This document shows positions 22,375 to 31,440 of a DNA stretch of 64,000 bases, piece after piece. Source of the stretch: Oscillospiraceae bacterium (lineage in GTDB: Bacteria; Bacillota; Clostridia; Oscillospirales; Oscillospiraceae); NCBI GenBank assembly GCA_910574635.1, contig CAJTCG010000002.1, positions 310,001 through 374,000 on the forward strand, read 5' to 3'. Numbering within the stretch: the first letter of the stretch is position 1; every line of letters starts with the position of its first letter. The translations under genes were made by a program, and so were the position numbers. The notes under the pieces were generated by a model. That model had not been told where the DNA came from. It saw nothing but the letters and a program-made list of their open reading frames with translations, and ran no database searches.

Positions 22375-24531
22375 TACCTTATCTATATGTGTTTCTTCCA
22401 GGGGCATGACCCGCTCAACCTTGTGGGTTTTCCTTGGACTCATCACACCCACGCCCTGGGCGGACCGGGTGGCCTTCGGTAACAGCGCCTCCGTATTGAA
22501 AACAATGCATCGACCCTCGGTTGTAATTACGGCCAAATCCCTGTCTTCCGTAATCAGCATCACGGTCGCCAGCGGTGATTTGTCGGAGTAGGCTCCTGTC
22601 AGTTTTCGCCGTCTTGATTGAGTCTGGTAGGCAGACAGTTCCACCCTGGCCACCTTACCGTTTTCGAAGAAGAACAAGAGGTTCCCAGAATAATCCCCGG
22701 GCAGACAGGCCCAGACGACCTTTTCATCCGGGGTCATCCCCAGCTTCGAGGGAAGATAATCGCCCAGGGCGCTGGCCTTGGTGTCGTCAAACTCGCTCAG
22801 CCGGGGCTTATAGCATTGCTGCTTATCCGTAAAGACCAGAAGCTCATCCCGGTTATTTGCCTCCCATTGCTGGGACAGCCCGTCACCCTCCTTGTATTTC
22901 TGCTCACTTGCCATGCGCAGAGACAAGGGGGTAATTTTCTTTAAGTAACCCTCCCTGGAGAGGAACACATTCACGGGATAATCGGGCACATCTTCCCCTT
23001 CTCCCCCGTCCACTTCAACAGGCTGGTTCCGGAGGATGCTGGTGCGGCGTTCCATACCGTATTTCTTCTTTACTTCCTCCAGCTCCTTGATGATGACTCG
23101 CTGAATCTTCTTGGGAGATTTGGCGGTGGCCTCCAGACTGGCAATCTCCTTTTCCAGGGCTGTAGTTTCTTTGGTGCGTTTGAGGATGTACTCCTTATTG
23201 ATGTTCCGCAGCCGGATATCCGCCACATACTCCGCCTGAATCTGGTCCAAACCAAAGCCCTCCATCAGATTGGGGACTACCTTGGCATCCTCCTCTGTCT
23301 CCCGGATAATCTTGATGGCTTTGTCAATATCCAGCAGGATGCGGCCCAGGCCCTGGAGGAGGTGCAGCTTTTCAGACTTTTTCTGGATTGAGAACTGGAT
23401 GCGCCGCCGAACGCACTCGGTCCGCCAGTTAATCCACTCACCCAGAATAACCCGGACCCCCAACACCTTCGGCATCCCATTGATGAGTACGTTGAAGTTG
23501 CAGGGTTGGCTGTCCATCAGCGTTGTCAGCTTAAAGAGCCGGTTCATGACCTTCTCCGGGTCCGCGCCCCGCTTCAAGTCTATGGCCAGCTTGAGGCCGT
23601 TCAAATCCGTTTCATCCCGGATATCGGAAATTTCCCGCACCTTGCCGGTCTTGGCCAGTTCCGCAACCTTCTCGACAACTGCCTCAATGGTCGTGGAGTA
23701 TGGGATTTCATATACCTCTATGATGTTTTCCTTCTTGAGGTAGCGCCATTTCGCCCGGACCTTGAAGGAACCGCGGCCCGTCTTATAGATTTCCGCCATG
23801 GCGGCAGCGTCATAGAGGATTTCTCCACCGGTGGGCAAATCGGGGGCCGGGAGTGTTGCCATAATGTCGTGGTTCCCGTTTTGCAGCAAAGCAATTGTGG
23901 TGTCACACACCTCCGCCAGGTTGAAGCCACAGAAGTTGGACGCCATGCCAACGGCAATCCCCTGGTTCGCGGACACCAGGATATTGGGAAATGTAGTGGG
24001 CAGCAAAGAGGGCTCCTTCATGGTGCTGTCGTAGTTGTCCACGAAGTCGACTGCTTCCTGGTCGATGTCTCGAAAGAACTCCTGGGTGATGGGGTCCAGC
24101 TTCGCCTCCGTGTACCGGGGCGCCGCCCAGGCCATGTCCCGGGAGTACGCTTTACCGAAGTTTCCCTTGGAATCCACCAGGGGGTGCAACAGTGCCCCGT
24201 ACCCTCTGGATAGGCGGACCATGGTATCGTAGATGGCGGCATCTCCATGGGGATTCAGCCGCATAGTCTGGCCGACGATGTTGGCGGACTTAGTGCGGCC
24301 GCCGGTCAGGAGGCCCATCTTATACATCGTATATAGGAGTTTCCGGTGGGATGGTTTGAGGCCGTCGATTTCCGGGATGGCCCGGGAGACGATGACGCTC
24401 ATGGCGTAGGGCATATAGTTGACTTCCAGCATGTCCGTGATGGGCTGCTCCATGACCTCCGCCCGGAGCCCCCTTACGCCGGAAGCATCGACTTTTGGTT
24501 TGCTGTCAGGGGTTTTCTTCTTTTTGGGCAA
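22306..24531 (-). CDS. type IIA topoisomerase subunit A (GyrA/ParC-like), 741 aa
   Basis: The winged-helix breakage region has SANIVGQTMRLNPHGDAAIY and AAPRYTEAKL with the DNA-linking Tyr140. A coiled-coil and a degenerate C-terminal beta-pinwheel follow. At 741 residues it is shorter than GyrA (about 820), closer to ParC. TTG start with GGAGGG 8 bases upstream, inside the end of the partner gene, so the two are translationally coupled. With the B subunit it passes one duplex through another to remove supercoils or catenanes of the element. Confidence 0.94.
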   Translation of the reverse strand: MPKKKKTPDSKPKVDASGVRGLRAEVMEQPITDMLEVNYMPYAMSVIVSRAIPEIDGLKPSHRKLLYTMYKMGLLTGGRTKSANIVGQTMRLNPHGDAAIYDTMVRLSRGYGALLHPLVDSKGNFGKAYSRDMAWAAPRYTEAKLDPITQEFFRDIDQEAVDFVDNYDSTMKEPSLLPTTFPNILVSANQGIAVGMASNFCGFNLAEVCDTTIALLQNGNHDIMATLPAPDLPTGGEILYDAAAMAEIYKTGRGSFKVRAKWRYLKKENIIEVYEIPYSTTIEAVVEKVAELAKTGKVREISDIRDETDLNGLKLAIDLKRGADPEKVMNRLFKLTTLMDSQPCNFNVLINGMPKVLGVRVILGEWINWRTECVRRRIQFSIQKKSEKLHLLQGLGRILLDIDKAIKIIRETEEDAKVVPNLMEGFGLDQIQAEYVADIRLRNINKEYILKRTKETTALEKEIASLEATAKSPKKIQRVIIKELEEVKKKYGMERRTSILRNQPVEVDGGEGEDVPDYPVNVFLSREGYLKKITPLSLRMASEQKYKEGDGLSQQWEANNRDELLVFTDKQQCYKPRLSEFDDTKASALGDYLPSKLGMTPDEKVVWACLPGDYSGNLLFFFENGKVARVELSAYQTQSRRRKLTGAYSDKSPLATVMLITEDRDLAVITTEGRCIVFNTEALLPKATRSAQGVGVMSPRKTHKVERVMPLEETHIDKVSRYRAKTLPAVGMLLTPQDKGE

Positions 24532-24545
24532 TTCAAACCCTCCTT

Positions 24546-26573
24546 TCAGGAAATGTCAGCCAAATCAAGGTACAGGTGCCCATCATTGGCGATATGGTCT
24601 TTTCGGCCCTGGAGGTTATCCCCCAGCAGCAGGTCGAATACCTGAGCGGTCTTTTCGGCATCTTCCGGCATCGCCTTGATGAGCCGCCGGGTTTCTGGGT
24701 TCATGGTGGTCAGCCACATCATGTCCGGGTCGTTTTCGCCCAGGCCCTTTGACCTGTTGATTTCGCACTTCTTTTTGCGAAGACCGGACATTATGTCCGC
24801 TTTTTCTTTCTCGGAGTAGGCAAACCAGGTCTCTTTCCCGCAGACAATTTCGTAGAGGGGAGATTCCGCGATATACACATACCCCTTTTCAATGAGTGTG
24901 GGGCACAGGCGATAGAGCATGGTAAGAATCAGTGTCCGGATTTGGAACCCATCCACATCAGCGTCCGTGCAGATGATGACCTTACTCCAGCGGAGATTCG
25001 CCAAATCAAAGGTGGCCAAGTCCTTGGCCCGCTTGTCCTGCACCTCGATTCCGCAGCCCAGGACCCGGATAAGGTCCGTAATAATTTCGGATTTAAAAAT
25101 CCGGCCATAGTCCGCTTTCAGACAATTGAGGATTTTTCCTCGGACCGGCATGATTCCCTGGAAGTCCGAGTCCCGGCTCAGCTTTACGCTGCCAAGGGCG
25201 CTGTCCCCCTCCACGATGTACAATTCCCGGCGGGAGGCGTCCTTCGTCCGGCAGTCTACAAACTTCTGAACCCGGTTTGACAGGTCCATATTGCCGGTCA
25301 GCTTCTTCTTGATATTGAGACGGGCCTTCTCGGCGTTCTCTCGGCTGCGCTTGTTGATGAGGACCTGTTCTCCGATTTTCTGGGCGTCGATGGGATTCTC
25401 AATAAAGTAGATTTCCATCTGGGAGCGCAGGAATTCTGTCATGGCCTCCTGGATGAAGCGGTTGTTGATAGCCTTCTTCGTCTGGTTCTCGTAGGAGGTT
25501 TCACTGGAAAAGTCATTGGAGACCAGTACCAGGCAGTCCTGAACATCCTGGAAAGAAATCTTGCTTTCGCCCTTATTATACTTCCCCTGCTGTTTCAGGT
25601 AGCTGTCAATTGCGGAGACGAATGCGGAACGGACGGCCTTGTCCGGGGACCCGCCGTGTTCCAGCCAGGAAGAGTTGTGGTAGTGCTCAATGACCTGAAC
25701 CCGGTTGCTGAAGCAGAACGACACCGACAGCTTGGCCTTGTACTCGTCCTTGTCAGCCCGGTCCTTACCCTTTCTCTCTGTCTGCCAGAATACAGGCAGG
25801 GTCAGCGTATCCTCCCCTGCCAATTCGGCAACGTAGTCCTGGATTCCGTGCTCATAAAGAAACTCCTCTGTCTCAAACTGTCCAGCCTCCACCTCGTTTT
25901 GGAAGCGGAACAGGATACCATCGTTGACAACCGCCTGCCGCTTCATGATGTCCCGGAAGTACTCGGCGGGGACCGCAATATCAGTGAAGACCTCCAAGTC
26001 TGGCTTCCAACGAATCGTTGTACCGGTCTTCTTACCCTTTACGGTTTCCTTCATCATCTCCCCAACGATTTCTCCTTTTTCAAAATGGAGAGAGTATTTG
26101 AATCCATCCCGCCAAACAGCCACATCCATGTACTCGCTGGAATACTGGGTGGCGCAGGAACCGAGGCCATTGAGACCAAGGGCGTAATCGTAGCCGCTGC
26201 CGTCCCGGCCATACTTGCCGCCGGCGTATAATTCGCAAAAGACCAGCTCCCAGTTGTAGCGCTGCTCTTTTTCGTTCCAATCCACCGGACAGCCACGGCC
26301 CTGGTCCTCAACCTGGAAGGAACCGTCGGCAAATCGGGTTACCTGAACCTGCGTACCGTAACCAGCCCGGGCTTCGTCAATGGCATTGGACATGATTTCA
26401 AAGACGGCATGCTCACAGCCCTCTAAGCCATCGGAACCAAAAATGACGCTGGGGCGCTTGCGGACGCGGTCAGCACCTTTCAGGGCGGAAATCGCTTCAT
26501 TGCCGTAATCGTGGTTCTTTGCCATCTGTGTATCACGTATAATGAAAACCATCTCGAAAGGGGTGGTTTTCAT
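24546..26573 (-). CDS. type IIA topoisomerase subunit B (GyrB/ParE-like), 675 aa
   Basis: GHKL ATPase motifs are present: EIMSNAIDEARAGYG, VEDQGRGCPVDW and GLNGLGS. The TOPRIM domain has YIVEGDSALGS and ICTDADVDGFQIRTL. The strongest ribosome binding site (AAAGGAGAAAT) serves the ATG at 26573; a second in-frame ATG at 26525 would remove 16 residues encoded by an inverted repeat. Operon with the A subunit. Topoisomerase IV-like decatenation would help segregate a large circular element. Confidence 0.94.
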   Translation of the reverse strand: MKTTPFEMVFIIRDTQMAKNHDYGNEAISALKGADRVRKRPSVIFGSDGLEGCEHAVFEIMSNAIDEARAGYGTQVQVTRFADGSFQVEDQGRGCPVDWNEKEQRYNWELVFCELYAGGKYGRDGSGYDYALGLNGLGSCATQYSSEYMDVAVWRDGFKYSLHFEKGEIVGEMMKETVKGKKTGTTIRWKPDLEVFTDIAVPAEYFRDIMKRQAVVNDGILFRFQNEVEAGQFETEEFLYEHGIQDYVAELAGEDTLTLPVFWQTERKGKDRADKDEYKAKLSVSFCFSNRVQVIEHYHNSSWLEHGGSPDKAVRSAFVSAIDSYLKQQGKYNKGESKISFQDVQDCLVLVSNDFSSETSYENQTKKAINNRFIQEAMTEFLRSQMEIYFIENPIDAQKIGEQVLINKRSRENAEKARLNIKKKLTGNMDLSNRVQKFVDCRTKDASRRELYIVEGDSALGSVKLSRDSDFQGIMPVRGKILNCLKADYGRIFKSEIITDLIRVLGCGIEVQDKRAKDLATFDLANLRWSKVIICTDADVDGFQIRTLILTMLYRLCPTLIEKGYVYIAESPLYEIVCGKETWFAYSEKEKADIMSGLRKKKCEINRSKGLGENDPDMMWLTTMNPETRRLIKAMPEDAEKTAQVFDLLLGDNLQGRKDHIANDGHLYLDLADIS

Positions 26574-26574
26574 T
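26545..26574. promoter_or_regulatory. inverted repeat over the topoisomerase B start codon
   Basis: AATGAAAACCA and TGGTTTTCATT flank about 11 bases and include the ATG. In mRNA this would sequester the start codon, suggesting translational control; as DNA it could be an operator. Confidence 0.5.
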
Positions 26575-26608
26575 ATTTCTCCTTTCTTTGAAGATGTTAT
26601 ATGGCAGG

Positions 26609-26796
26609 AGCATCTACCTGCAATATAATCAGAACAAGCACTGCGGATTTGTACATGTTTATCTACAGCCAGACTGTTCGGAGGTGACTCAAACCACAGT
26701 GGCTTGTCTGAAATGGTGATTTTTGCTCACGAAAATTTTTATCAATTTCCTCTTGACTTTTTATAGTTCGTCACCTCTCTGTTGATTGCTTTTCAT
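26609..26796 (+). other. interval between topoisomerase B and the IS, possible truncated small RNA
   Basis: GCAATATAAT at 26620 and AGAACAAGCA at 26631-26640 match the start of the candidate small RNA at 21171, and GGAGGTGACT follows. There is no terminator before the IS end at about 26797. No protein frame is seen. Confidence 0.35.
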
Positions 26797-26990
26797 TGAC
26801 ACTCCCCACGCCCAAAGGCGGGGAATTCCTGGTTCACTCATTACAGCCTGCACCAGCGAGGTCTTACGCAATGTCCCCAGGCGTATGGGTTCGGGCATGT
26901 CCTGCCCTACCAATATAGGAAGTCAGGCTGCCGGCTGCGTCAGCAACCGCAGGCCCTCCTTTAGAATGTTCTGCGCGGCGTTGACATCCC
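26797..26990 (-). ncRNA. expected omega RNA region of TnpB
   Basis: By analogy with characterised TnpB systems, the guide RNA overlaps the 3' end of tnpB and runs to the right end of the IS. The extent here is inferred from position and the end hairpin, not from a covariance search. Confidence 0.45.
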
Positions 26991-28056
26991 GGTCATGATG
27001 GGCTCCGCAACATGGGCATACCCACTCCCTAACCGAGAGGTCTTTTACCTCTGGGTTCTTGAAGCCGCAAGTCCCGCAAAGTTGGCTGCTTGGGAAGAAT
27101 GTCCCCACCTCAACCAGGGCCTTATGCTGCCACTCAGCCTTGTATTTGAGCTGGCGACAGAGCTCTCTCCAAGAGCAGTCAGCTATTGCCTTGGCAAGAT
27201 GATGATTCTTCATCATGCCGGAGACGTTGAGGCTCTCCACACATATGACATCGTAATTGCGCACTAGCTGAGTGGTCAGCTTATGGAGGTAGTCCTGCCG
27301 CTGGTTAGCGACCTTCTCGTGCTGCCGGGCCAGGCGGATTCTGGCCTTGTTGCGGTTGCTGCTGCCCTTTGATTTTCGGGACAGCTGACGCTGCAACTTG
27401 GACAGTTTCTTTTCAGCCTTCCCCAGCCACTTGGGATTCTCGAACTTTTGCCCGTCCGAGGCGATGACCAGGTCCTTGATTCCCACATCCAACCCGACAA
27501 CGGCACCCGTGCTGGGTAGCTGCGGAATCTCCACATCTGTGCAGTAAAGGCTCACAAAGAACTTGTCGCTGCCGGTCAAGCTGACCGTGGCCCGCAATAT
27601 GCGGCCGCGCACGGGAGTAGAAATCTTGGCCGGAATCCAGCCCAGCTTGGGCAGTTTTACCGCATCGTCACTGACAGAGATGTTCATTTTGGCTGTATAG
27701 CTTGCCTTTCGGCCGTGCTTTTTCTTGAAGACTGGATAGCCGGGCTTTGGGCCCTTCGGGTTTTTCTTATAGGCCTTCAGCCTCCTGAAAAAGTTCTGGT
27801 ATGCGGCATCCAGATTCTCCACAGATGCCTGGAGTGCCGTAGAATCTACCTCCTTGAGCCAAGGATTTTGTTCTTTGAGGCCGGGCAGCATTTTGATGCA
27901 GTCATACTTTCGCAGGGAGGTTTTGTCCCTGGCATAGGCATCTTTTCGGGCTTCCAGCATGTAATTGTAAACGAAACGGGCGCAGCCCAACGTCTTGTAA
28001 ATAAGTACCTTTTGCTCGTCATTCGGGTAGAGCCTGAACTTGTAGGCCTTTTCCAT
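26923..28056 (-). CDS. tnpB: TnpB RNA-guided nuclease, 377 aa
   Basis: RuvC residues appear intact: GLDVGIKD (Asp190), CVESLNVSG (Glu274) and [10 protein letters not shown] (Asp357). The zinc finger CGTCG then CPCCG lies between the second and third. The N-terminal helix-turn-helix [14 protein letters not shown] is typical. I chose the ATG at 28056 because AAGGAGGTGA is 5 bases upstream. Family members cut DNA next to a short target motif, guided by the omega RNA, and help the IS persist. Confidence 0.95.
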   Translation of the reverse strand: MEKAYKFRLYPNDEQKVLIYKTLGCARFVYNYMLEARKDAYARDKTSLRKYDCIKMLPGLKEQNPWLKEVDSTALQASVENLDAAYQNFFRRLKAYKKNPKGPKPGYPVFKKKHGRKASYTAKMNISVSDDAVKLPKLGWIPAKISTPVRGRILRATVSLTGSDKFFVSLYCTDVEIPQLPSTGAVVGLDVGIKDLVIASDGQKFENPKWLGKAEKKLSKLQRQLSRKSKGSSNRNKARIRLARQHEKVANQRQDYLHKLTTQLVRNYDVICVESLNVSGMMKNHHLAKAIADCSWRELCRQLKYKAEWQHKALVEVGTFFPSSQLCGTCGFKNPEVKDLSVREWVCPCCGAHHDRDVNAAQNILKEGLRLLTQPAA

Positions 28057-28079
28057 GGATATCACCTCCTTCTACGCTT

Positions 28080-28088
28080 ATTGTATGC
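28080..28088 (-). promoter_or_regulatory. GCATANNAT motif upstream of tnpB
   Basis: GCATACAAT on the minus strand, 24 bases before the ATG. It lies inside the IS, so the motif is not exclusive to element genes. Confidence 0.45.
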
Positions 28089-28335
28089 AGAAGCATCCTA
28101 AAGCGTTTTCCGCTATATAGTCACTTCATGCGCCTTATATCACGTGGCCCGTGGCCGCTCCCATGCCTAAAGGCAGGGGTATTACGGCGTGTTTTATAAT
28201 AATCGCATTTTTGTTCGCCTGTCAAGTTCTTGGCAGACATTCTTTGGTTTTCGAGAGATATTATATTCAGATTTTTGTTTTTTCATCATACATCCAGGGC
28301 TTCTGGGACCATTTTGGCAGGAGGCACGGGCAGTT

Positions 28336-28460
28336 GGTTGACAAAAGAGAAATGTGGCGGCTGGCCGGGAATCATCTCAAGTGGCCCGACACTGCTCAGG
28401 GCAAGTATCGGGCCTCATGTCCCCATACGACACGCCACCAGCCAATCTCCTTTGCCAACC
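28336..28460. repeat. interspersed palindromic repeat, full (copy 5)
   Basis: Left arm GGTTGACAAAAGAGAAATG, inner GTGGCCCGACACTGC facing AAGTATCGGGCCTC, right arm CTCCTTTGCCAACC. Confidence 0.75.
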
Positions 28461-28486
28461 TGCCCGAAATGGTTTTACGCCATTCC

Positions 28487-28495
28487 GCATATCAT
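28487..28495 (+). promoter_or_regulatory. GCATANNAT promoter for the PARP gene
   Basis: GCATATCAT with TTTTAC upstream, 33 bases before the ATG. Confidence 0.65.
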
Positions 28496-28527
28496 CCTCC
28501 CAAACTCAAAAGGGAGGATTTATATAT

Positions 28528-29727
28528 ATGCCGGATTTTTGCCACTTGGTTTGCGTAACTCAGGCAAACAACAACAAGTACTACGATATGCAGGACCTGG
28601 GCAACGGGGAGTTCGAGGTGACTTATGGGCGCATTGGCGCCACCGCCACCAAGAAAATCTACCCCATGTCCCGCTGGTATTCCCTGTATAACCAGAAAAT
28701 CGGGAAAGGATACAAGGACCAGACGAACCTGGTTGCCGTGAAGACCATCCAAAACAATGAGCGCTATAAGCCCATCGAGGATGCCGAAATTTCCAACTTG
28801 ATTGATTATCTTCGGGAAAAAGCGCGTGACACCGTGGCAAAAAACTACACAGTGGCTTCTACCCAGGTGTCCGCCTCCATGGTCGCCAAGGCCCAGAACA
28901 TCATCAACCGCCTCTACAACGTGTCTGGAACCGCCTCTGTGGAGGACTTCAACGAGGACCTCATTGAGCTCTTTGGCGTCATCCCCCGCAAGATGAATTC
29001 CGTCCCGGAGCACCTTGCGGAAAGCCGGGCGGATTTCGACAAAATCATCCACCGTGAGCAGCAGCTCCTGGATGTCATGGCCGGTCAGGTTTCCGGCAAT
29101 GTCGTGGAGCAGAAAAATACGGGGAATGAGGGAGAAACCATTCTGGAGGCCTTCGGCCTGGAGTTCTCTCCGGTCACCGACAAGGATATCGCCATCATCA
29201 AGAAAGAGCTGGGCCCGGAGTGCGCTCATATGTACTACAAGGCGTGGCGGGTGGAAAACAAGACAACCCGGAAGAACTTCAAGGAGTTTTGCAAAGGCAA
29301 GGGTCGCCTGGCCAAGAAGCTATTATGGCACGGCAGCCGCACCGAAAACTGGTGGGGCATCCTCCGGTCTGGCCTCGTTCTCCGGCCAACCAATGCCGTT
29401 ATCAACGGCAAGATGTTCGGGTACGGCCTGTACTTCGCCCCCAAGGCCCGGAAGTCGGTGCGCTACACCTCTCTCCGTGGCTCTACCTACGCCCATGGCA
29501 GCTCCAGCTTCGGATTCCTGTCTCTTTATGAAGTGGCCTACGGGAAGCCATATGATGTCTCCGACAACTATGGTTGCGGAGATATGACCTGGAACAAGCT
29601 GCAGAAGGTCGCCCCTGGCTGCACCTCTCTCCACGCCCACGCCGGGCGGGTCTTGATGAACGATGAGATTATCGTTTATCGGGAGGACCAGACGACCATC
29701 AAGTATCTGGTGGAGCTCAAGAACTAA
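28528..29727 (+). CDS. WGR-domain poly(ADP-ribose) polymerase-like protein, 399 aa
   Basis: Residues 5-85 form a WGR domain (FEVTYGRIG, with Tyr for the signature Trp). A helical regulatory region follows at about 85-205. The ART domain keeps the H-Y-E triad: LLWHGSRTENW (His268), GYGLYFAPKA (Tyr302) and MNDEIIVY (Glu380). This is the PARP1-3 plan without zinc fingers. Such enzymes use NAD to add ADP-ribose chains to proteins, often on sensing DNA breaks. GGAGGAT precedes the ATG; the longer upstream frame crosses a repeat. Confidence 0.92.
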   Translation: MPDFCHLVCVTQANNNKYYDMQDLGNGEFEVTYGRIGATATKKIYPMSRWYSLYNQKIGKGYKDQTNLVAVKTIQNNERYKPIEDAEISNLIDYLREKARDTVAKNYTVASTQVSASMVAKAQNIINRLYNVSGTASVEDFNEDLIELFGVIPRKMNSVPEHLAESRADFDKIIHREQQLLDVMAGQVSGNVVEQKNTGNEGETILEAFGLEFSPVTDKDIAIIKKELGPECAHMYYKAWRVENKTTRKNFKEFCKGKGRLAKKLLWHGSRTENWWGILRSGLVLRPTNAVINGKMFGYGLYFAPKARKSVRYTSLRGSTYAHGSSSFGFLSLYEVAYGKPYDVSDNYGCGDMTWNKLQKVAPGCTSLHAHAGRVLMNDEIIVYREDQTTIKYLVELKN

Positions 29728-29732
29728 CGCAG

Positions 29733-29770
29733 AAAACCGGGGCCCAACGAAAAGTTGGGTCCCGGTTCTT
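29733..29770. terminator. bidirectional terminator
   Basis: AAAACCGGGGCCCAAC pairs with GTTGGGTCCCGGTTCTT. Confidence 0.8.
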
Positions 29771-30140
29771 AACTTTCGAGGATGAGCAGCTGCGCCATAT
29801 AGTCCTCCAAGTCCTCTATGGAATGGCCGTCAAACTCGACCGCCCATTGCCATCCATCCAGATGATGGTGGCCATCCTCGTCCCAGAGGGAAACCTCGTA
29901 GTAGTCGCGGTCCACATACAGGGCAGCCGTCTTGCTGCCTGCCTCCAGTTTAGCCAGCAGGAGCCGGTCCTCCGACAATTCCAGGGACGAGTACAGCATC
30001 TGTCGCCCATATGTCAGGAACATCTTCGCATCCCCATCGTGATATTGAGGGAAGGACTCATCAAAGAGCCGGAACCGGTAGTTGGGCAGCGACCTCATTT
30101 TCTCAACCTGCTGGGGAGTTGCTTTGGGTATGGTTCTCAT
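29769..30140 (-). CDS. unknown acidic protein, 123 aa
   Basis: The product MRTIPKATPQQVEKMRSLP is acidic at the C-terminus (DGHHHLDGWQ, then SIEDLEDYMAQLL). An AAAGGAGGG site lies 28 bases before the ATG at 30140, with a CCGCG/CGCGG hairpin between, which could bring it into range. An in-frame ATG at 30179 would add 13 residues. The promoter GCATAGGAT is at 30190. No family is recognised. Confidence 0.6.
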   Translation of the reverse strand: MRTIPKATPQQVEKMRSLPNYRFRLFDESFPQYHDGDAKMFLTYGRQMLYSSLELSEDRLLLAKLEAGSKTAALYVDRDYYEVSLWDEDGHHHLDGWQWAVEFDGHSIEDLEDYMAQLLILES

Positions 30141-30189
30141 TATATATAGCACCGCGAGGAAACGCGGCCCTCCTTTCATGTTTTGGATT

Positions 30190-30198
30190 ATCCTATGC
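30190..30198 (-). promoter_or_regulatory. GCATANNAT promoter
   Basis: GCATAGGAT on the minus strand; with it the transcript would begin almost at the ribosome binding site. Confidence 0.5.
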
Positions 30199-30255
30199 AA
30201 ACTGGAGGCGAAGGATTTGTCAAACCCGCCAACCGTGATTGAATTTCCAGAGCTT

Positions 30256-30264
30256 GCATAGAAT
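30256..30264 (+). promoter_or_regulatory. GCATANNAT promoter for the acidic repeat protein
   Basis: GCATAGAAT with ATTTCC upstream, 52 bases before the ATG at 30316. Confidence 0.6.
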
Positions 30265-30315
30265 AAATTATCCAAAGCACAAAACTAATTTTGTAAAGGA
30301 GGATGGCACAGCCCC

Positions 30316-31377
30316 ATGCGTGAGCGGGCGTGCCGACAACCTATGAAGAACTCTACGACTGCGAAGGATATGACCATCTACCTCACTCTGGACCGGGAGC
30401 TCAAGGACCTTGAAATGCAGACCGCCATGGTGGACTGCGTGATGGATGAGCTGGTCGAGAGCGATACCCTTGACCTGGATATCGCCGGAACCGTTCTGGT
30501 CAAGCTGGAGTCCATGATTTTCCGCCTGCGGGTGGCCATGCGCATCTTCCTGGATGCCGATTTGCCCGAGGACGACGGCAGCCTGCTCTCCCAGATTTTC
30601 GACCTGACCAGCGAAGTCTGCGACATGCGCGACGAGCTTACGGAGGTGCTGGATGAGATTCTTGGCGACTCCGACGAGGTCCTGGGCGCAGCCCTGGCCG
30701 AGGACTTTGATGACGAGGATGACATCTTCTTCGTTCGCGTCCCCGCTGGTGCCGAGGTTCTGATTGACGGCGAGCCCTTTGATATGAGCGACTTGCCCGC
30801 CGACGACGATATGGTCGCGATTCCTCTCTACGCCGATGAGGTCCTGGTTGTGGATGGCTATCCCATCGATATCGAGGACTGTGAGCCCGGCGAGACTTAC
30901 GATATCGACGATGAAGACGGTGATGAGGGCGGCCTCCCCGATGCCTCCTTCACTGTGCTCGTCCCCTGCGATGCCGACATCGAAATTGACGGCGCCCCTG
31001 TTGTGTTCTCCATCAATGACGTGGATGATGAGGGTTTCATCCCCCTGGTCCTTTCCGAGGATGCCAAGCTGTCCCTGGACGGCTGCGCCATGGATTTGAG
31101 CGAGTGCGAACCCGGCAGCGAGCATGTTGCTGAGGTGTTGGAGGACGACGAGGACGAGGTTCCCGGGGACACCTTCACCCTCTGGGTCCCCTGCGGCGCG
31201 AAGGTCTGTGTGGATGGCGACATGGTTTACGACTCCTACGGCGAGGACGAACTCGGCCCCGATGACTTGGTAGCCATTGTTGTCGCTGTCGGCTCCCTGG
31301 TGGAGGTCAATGGCCTCCGTGTAGACCTGAGCGAGTGCGAGCCCGGCGGCGAGTATGAAATCGCTGCGGAGGATTGA
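30316..31377 (+). CDS. very acidic protein with three tandem repeats, 353 aa
   Basis: After a helical N-terminal domain (residues 1-135) come three repeats of about 70 residues. They begin FFVRVPAGAEVLIDG, FTVLVPCDADIEIDG and FTLWVPCGAKVCVDG, and end near DLSECEPG. Asp and Glu make up roughly a third of the protein. Extreme acidity can mark DNA mimics or a halophilic-type surface, but nothing specific is recognised. The chosen ATG has GGAGG 13 bases upstream; an internal ATG at 30343 has none. No signal peptide. Confidence 0.75.
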   Translation: MRERACRQPMKNSTTAKDMTIYLTLDRELKDLEMQTAMVDCVMDELVESDTLDLDIAGTVLVKLESMIFRLRVAMRIFLDADLPEDDGSLLSQIFDLTSEVCDMRDELTEVLDEILGDSDEVLGAALAEDFDDEDDIFFVRVPAGAEVLIDGEPFDMSDLPADDDMVAIPLYADEVLVVDGYPIDIEDCEPGETYDIDDEDGDEGGLPDASFTVLVPCDADIEIDGAPVVFSINDVDDEGFIPLVLSEDAKLSLDGCAMDLSECEPGSEHVAEVLEDDEDEVPGDTFTLWVPCGAKVCVDGDMVYDSYGEDELGPDDLVAIVVAVGSLVEVNGLRVDLSECEPGGEYEIAAED

Positions 31378-31392
31378 TTCTCCAAAATATAG

Positions 31393-31429
31393 ACACCCCT
31401 GCCCATACACGGCAGGGGTGTTATTATAT
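31393..31429 (+). terminator. Rho-independent terminator
   Basis: ACACCCCTGCC and GGCAGGGGTGT with a 7-base loop, then TTATTATATTT. Confidence 0.8.
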
Positions 31430-31440
31430 TTCTCTCTTTC

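Larger units (their letters stand above)
26797..28186 (-). mobile_element. IS200/IS605-group element with tnpB only
   Basis: On the minus strand the right end has CCCCGCC-TTTG-GGCGTGGGG then AGTGTCAATG (26797-26825), and the left end has a CCCCTGCC-TTTA-GGCATGGG hairpin (about 28160-28186). These subterminal hairpins with GAGTGTCAA are typical of this group. No tnpA is present, so movement would need a transposase supplied from elsewhere. A guide (omega) RNA would be expected over the tnpB 3' end and right end. Exact ends were not established. Confidence 0.8.
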
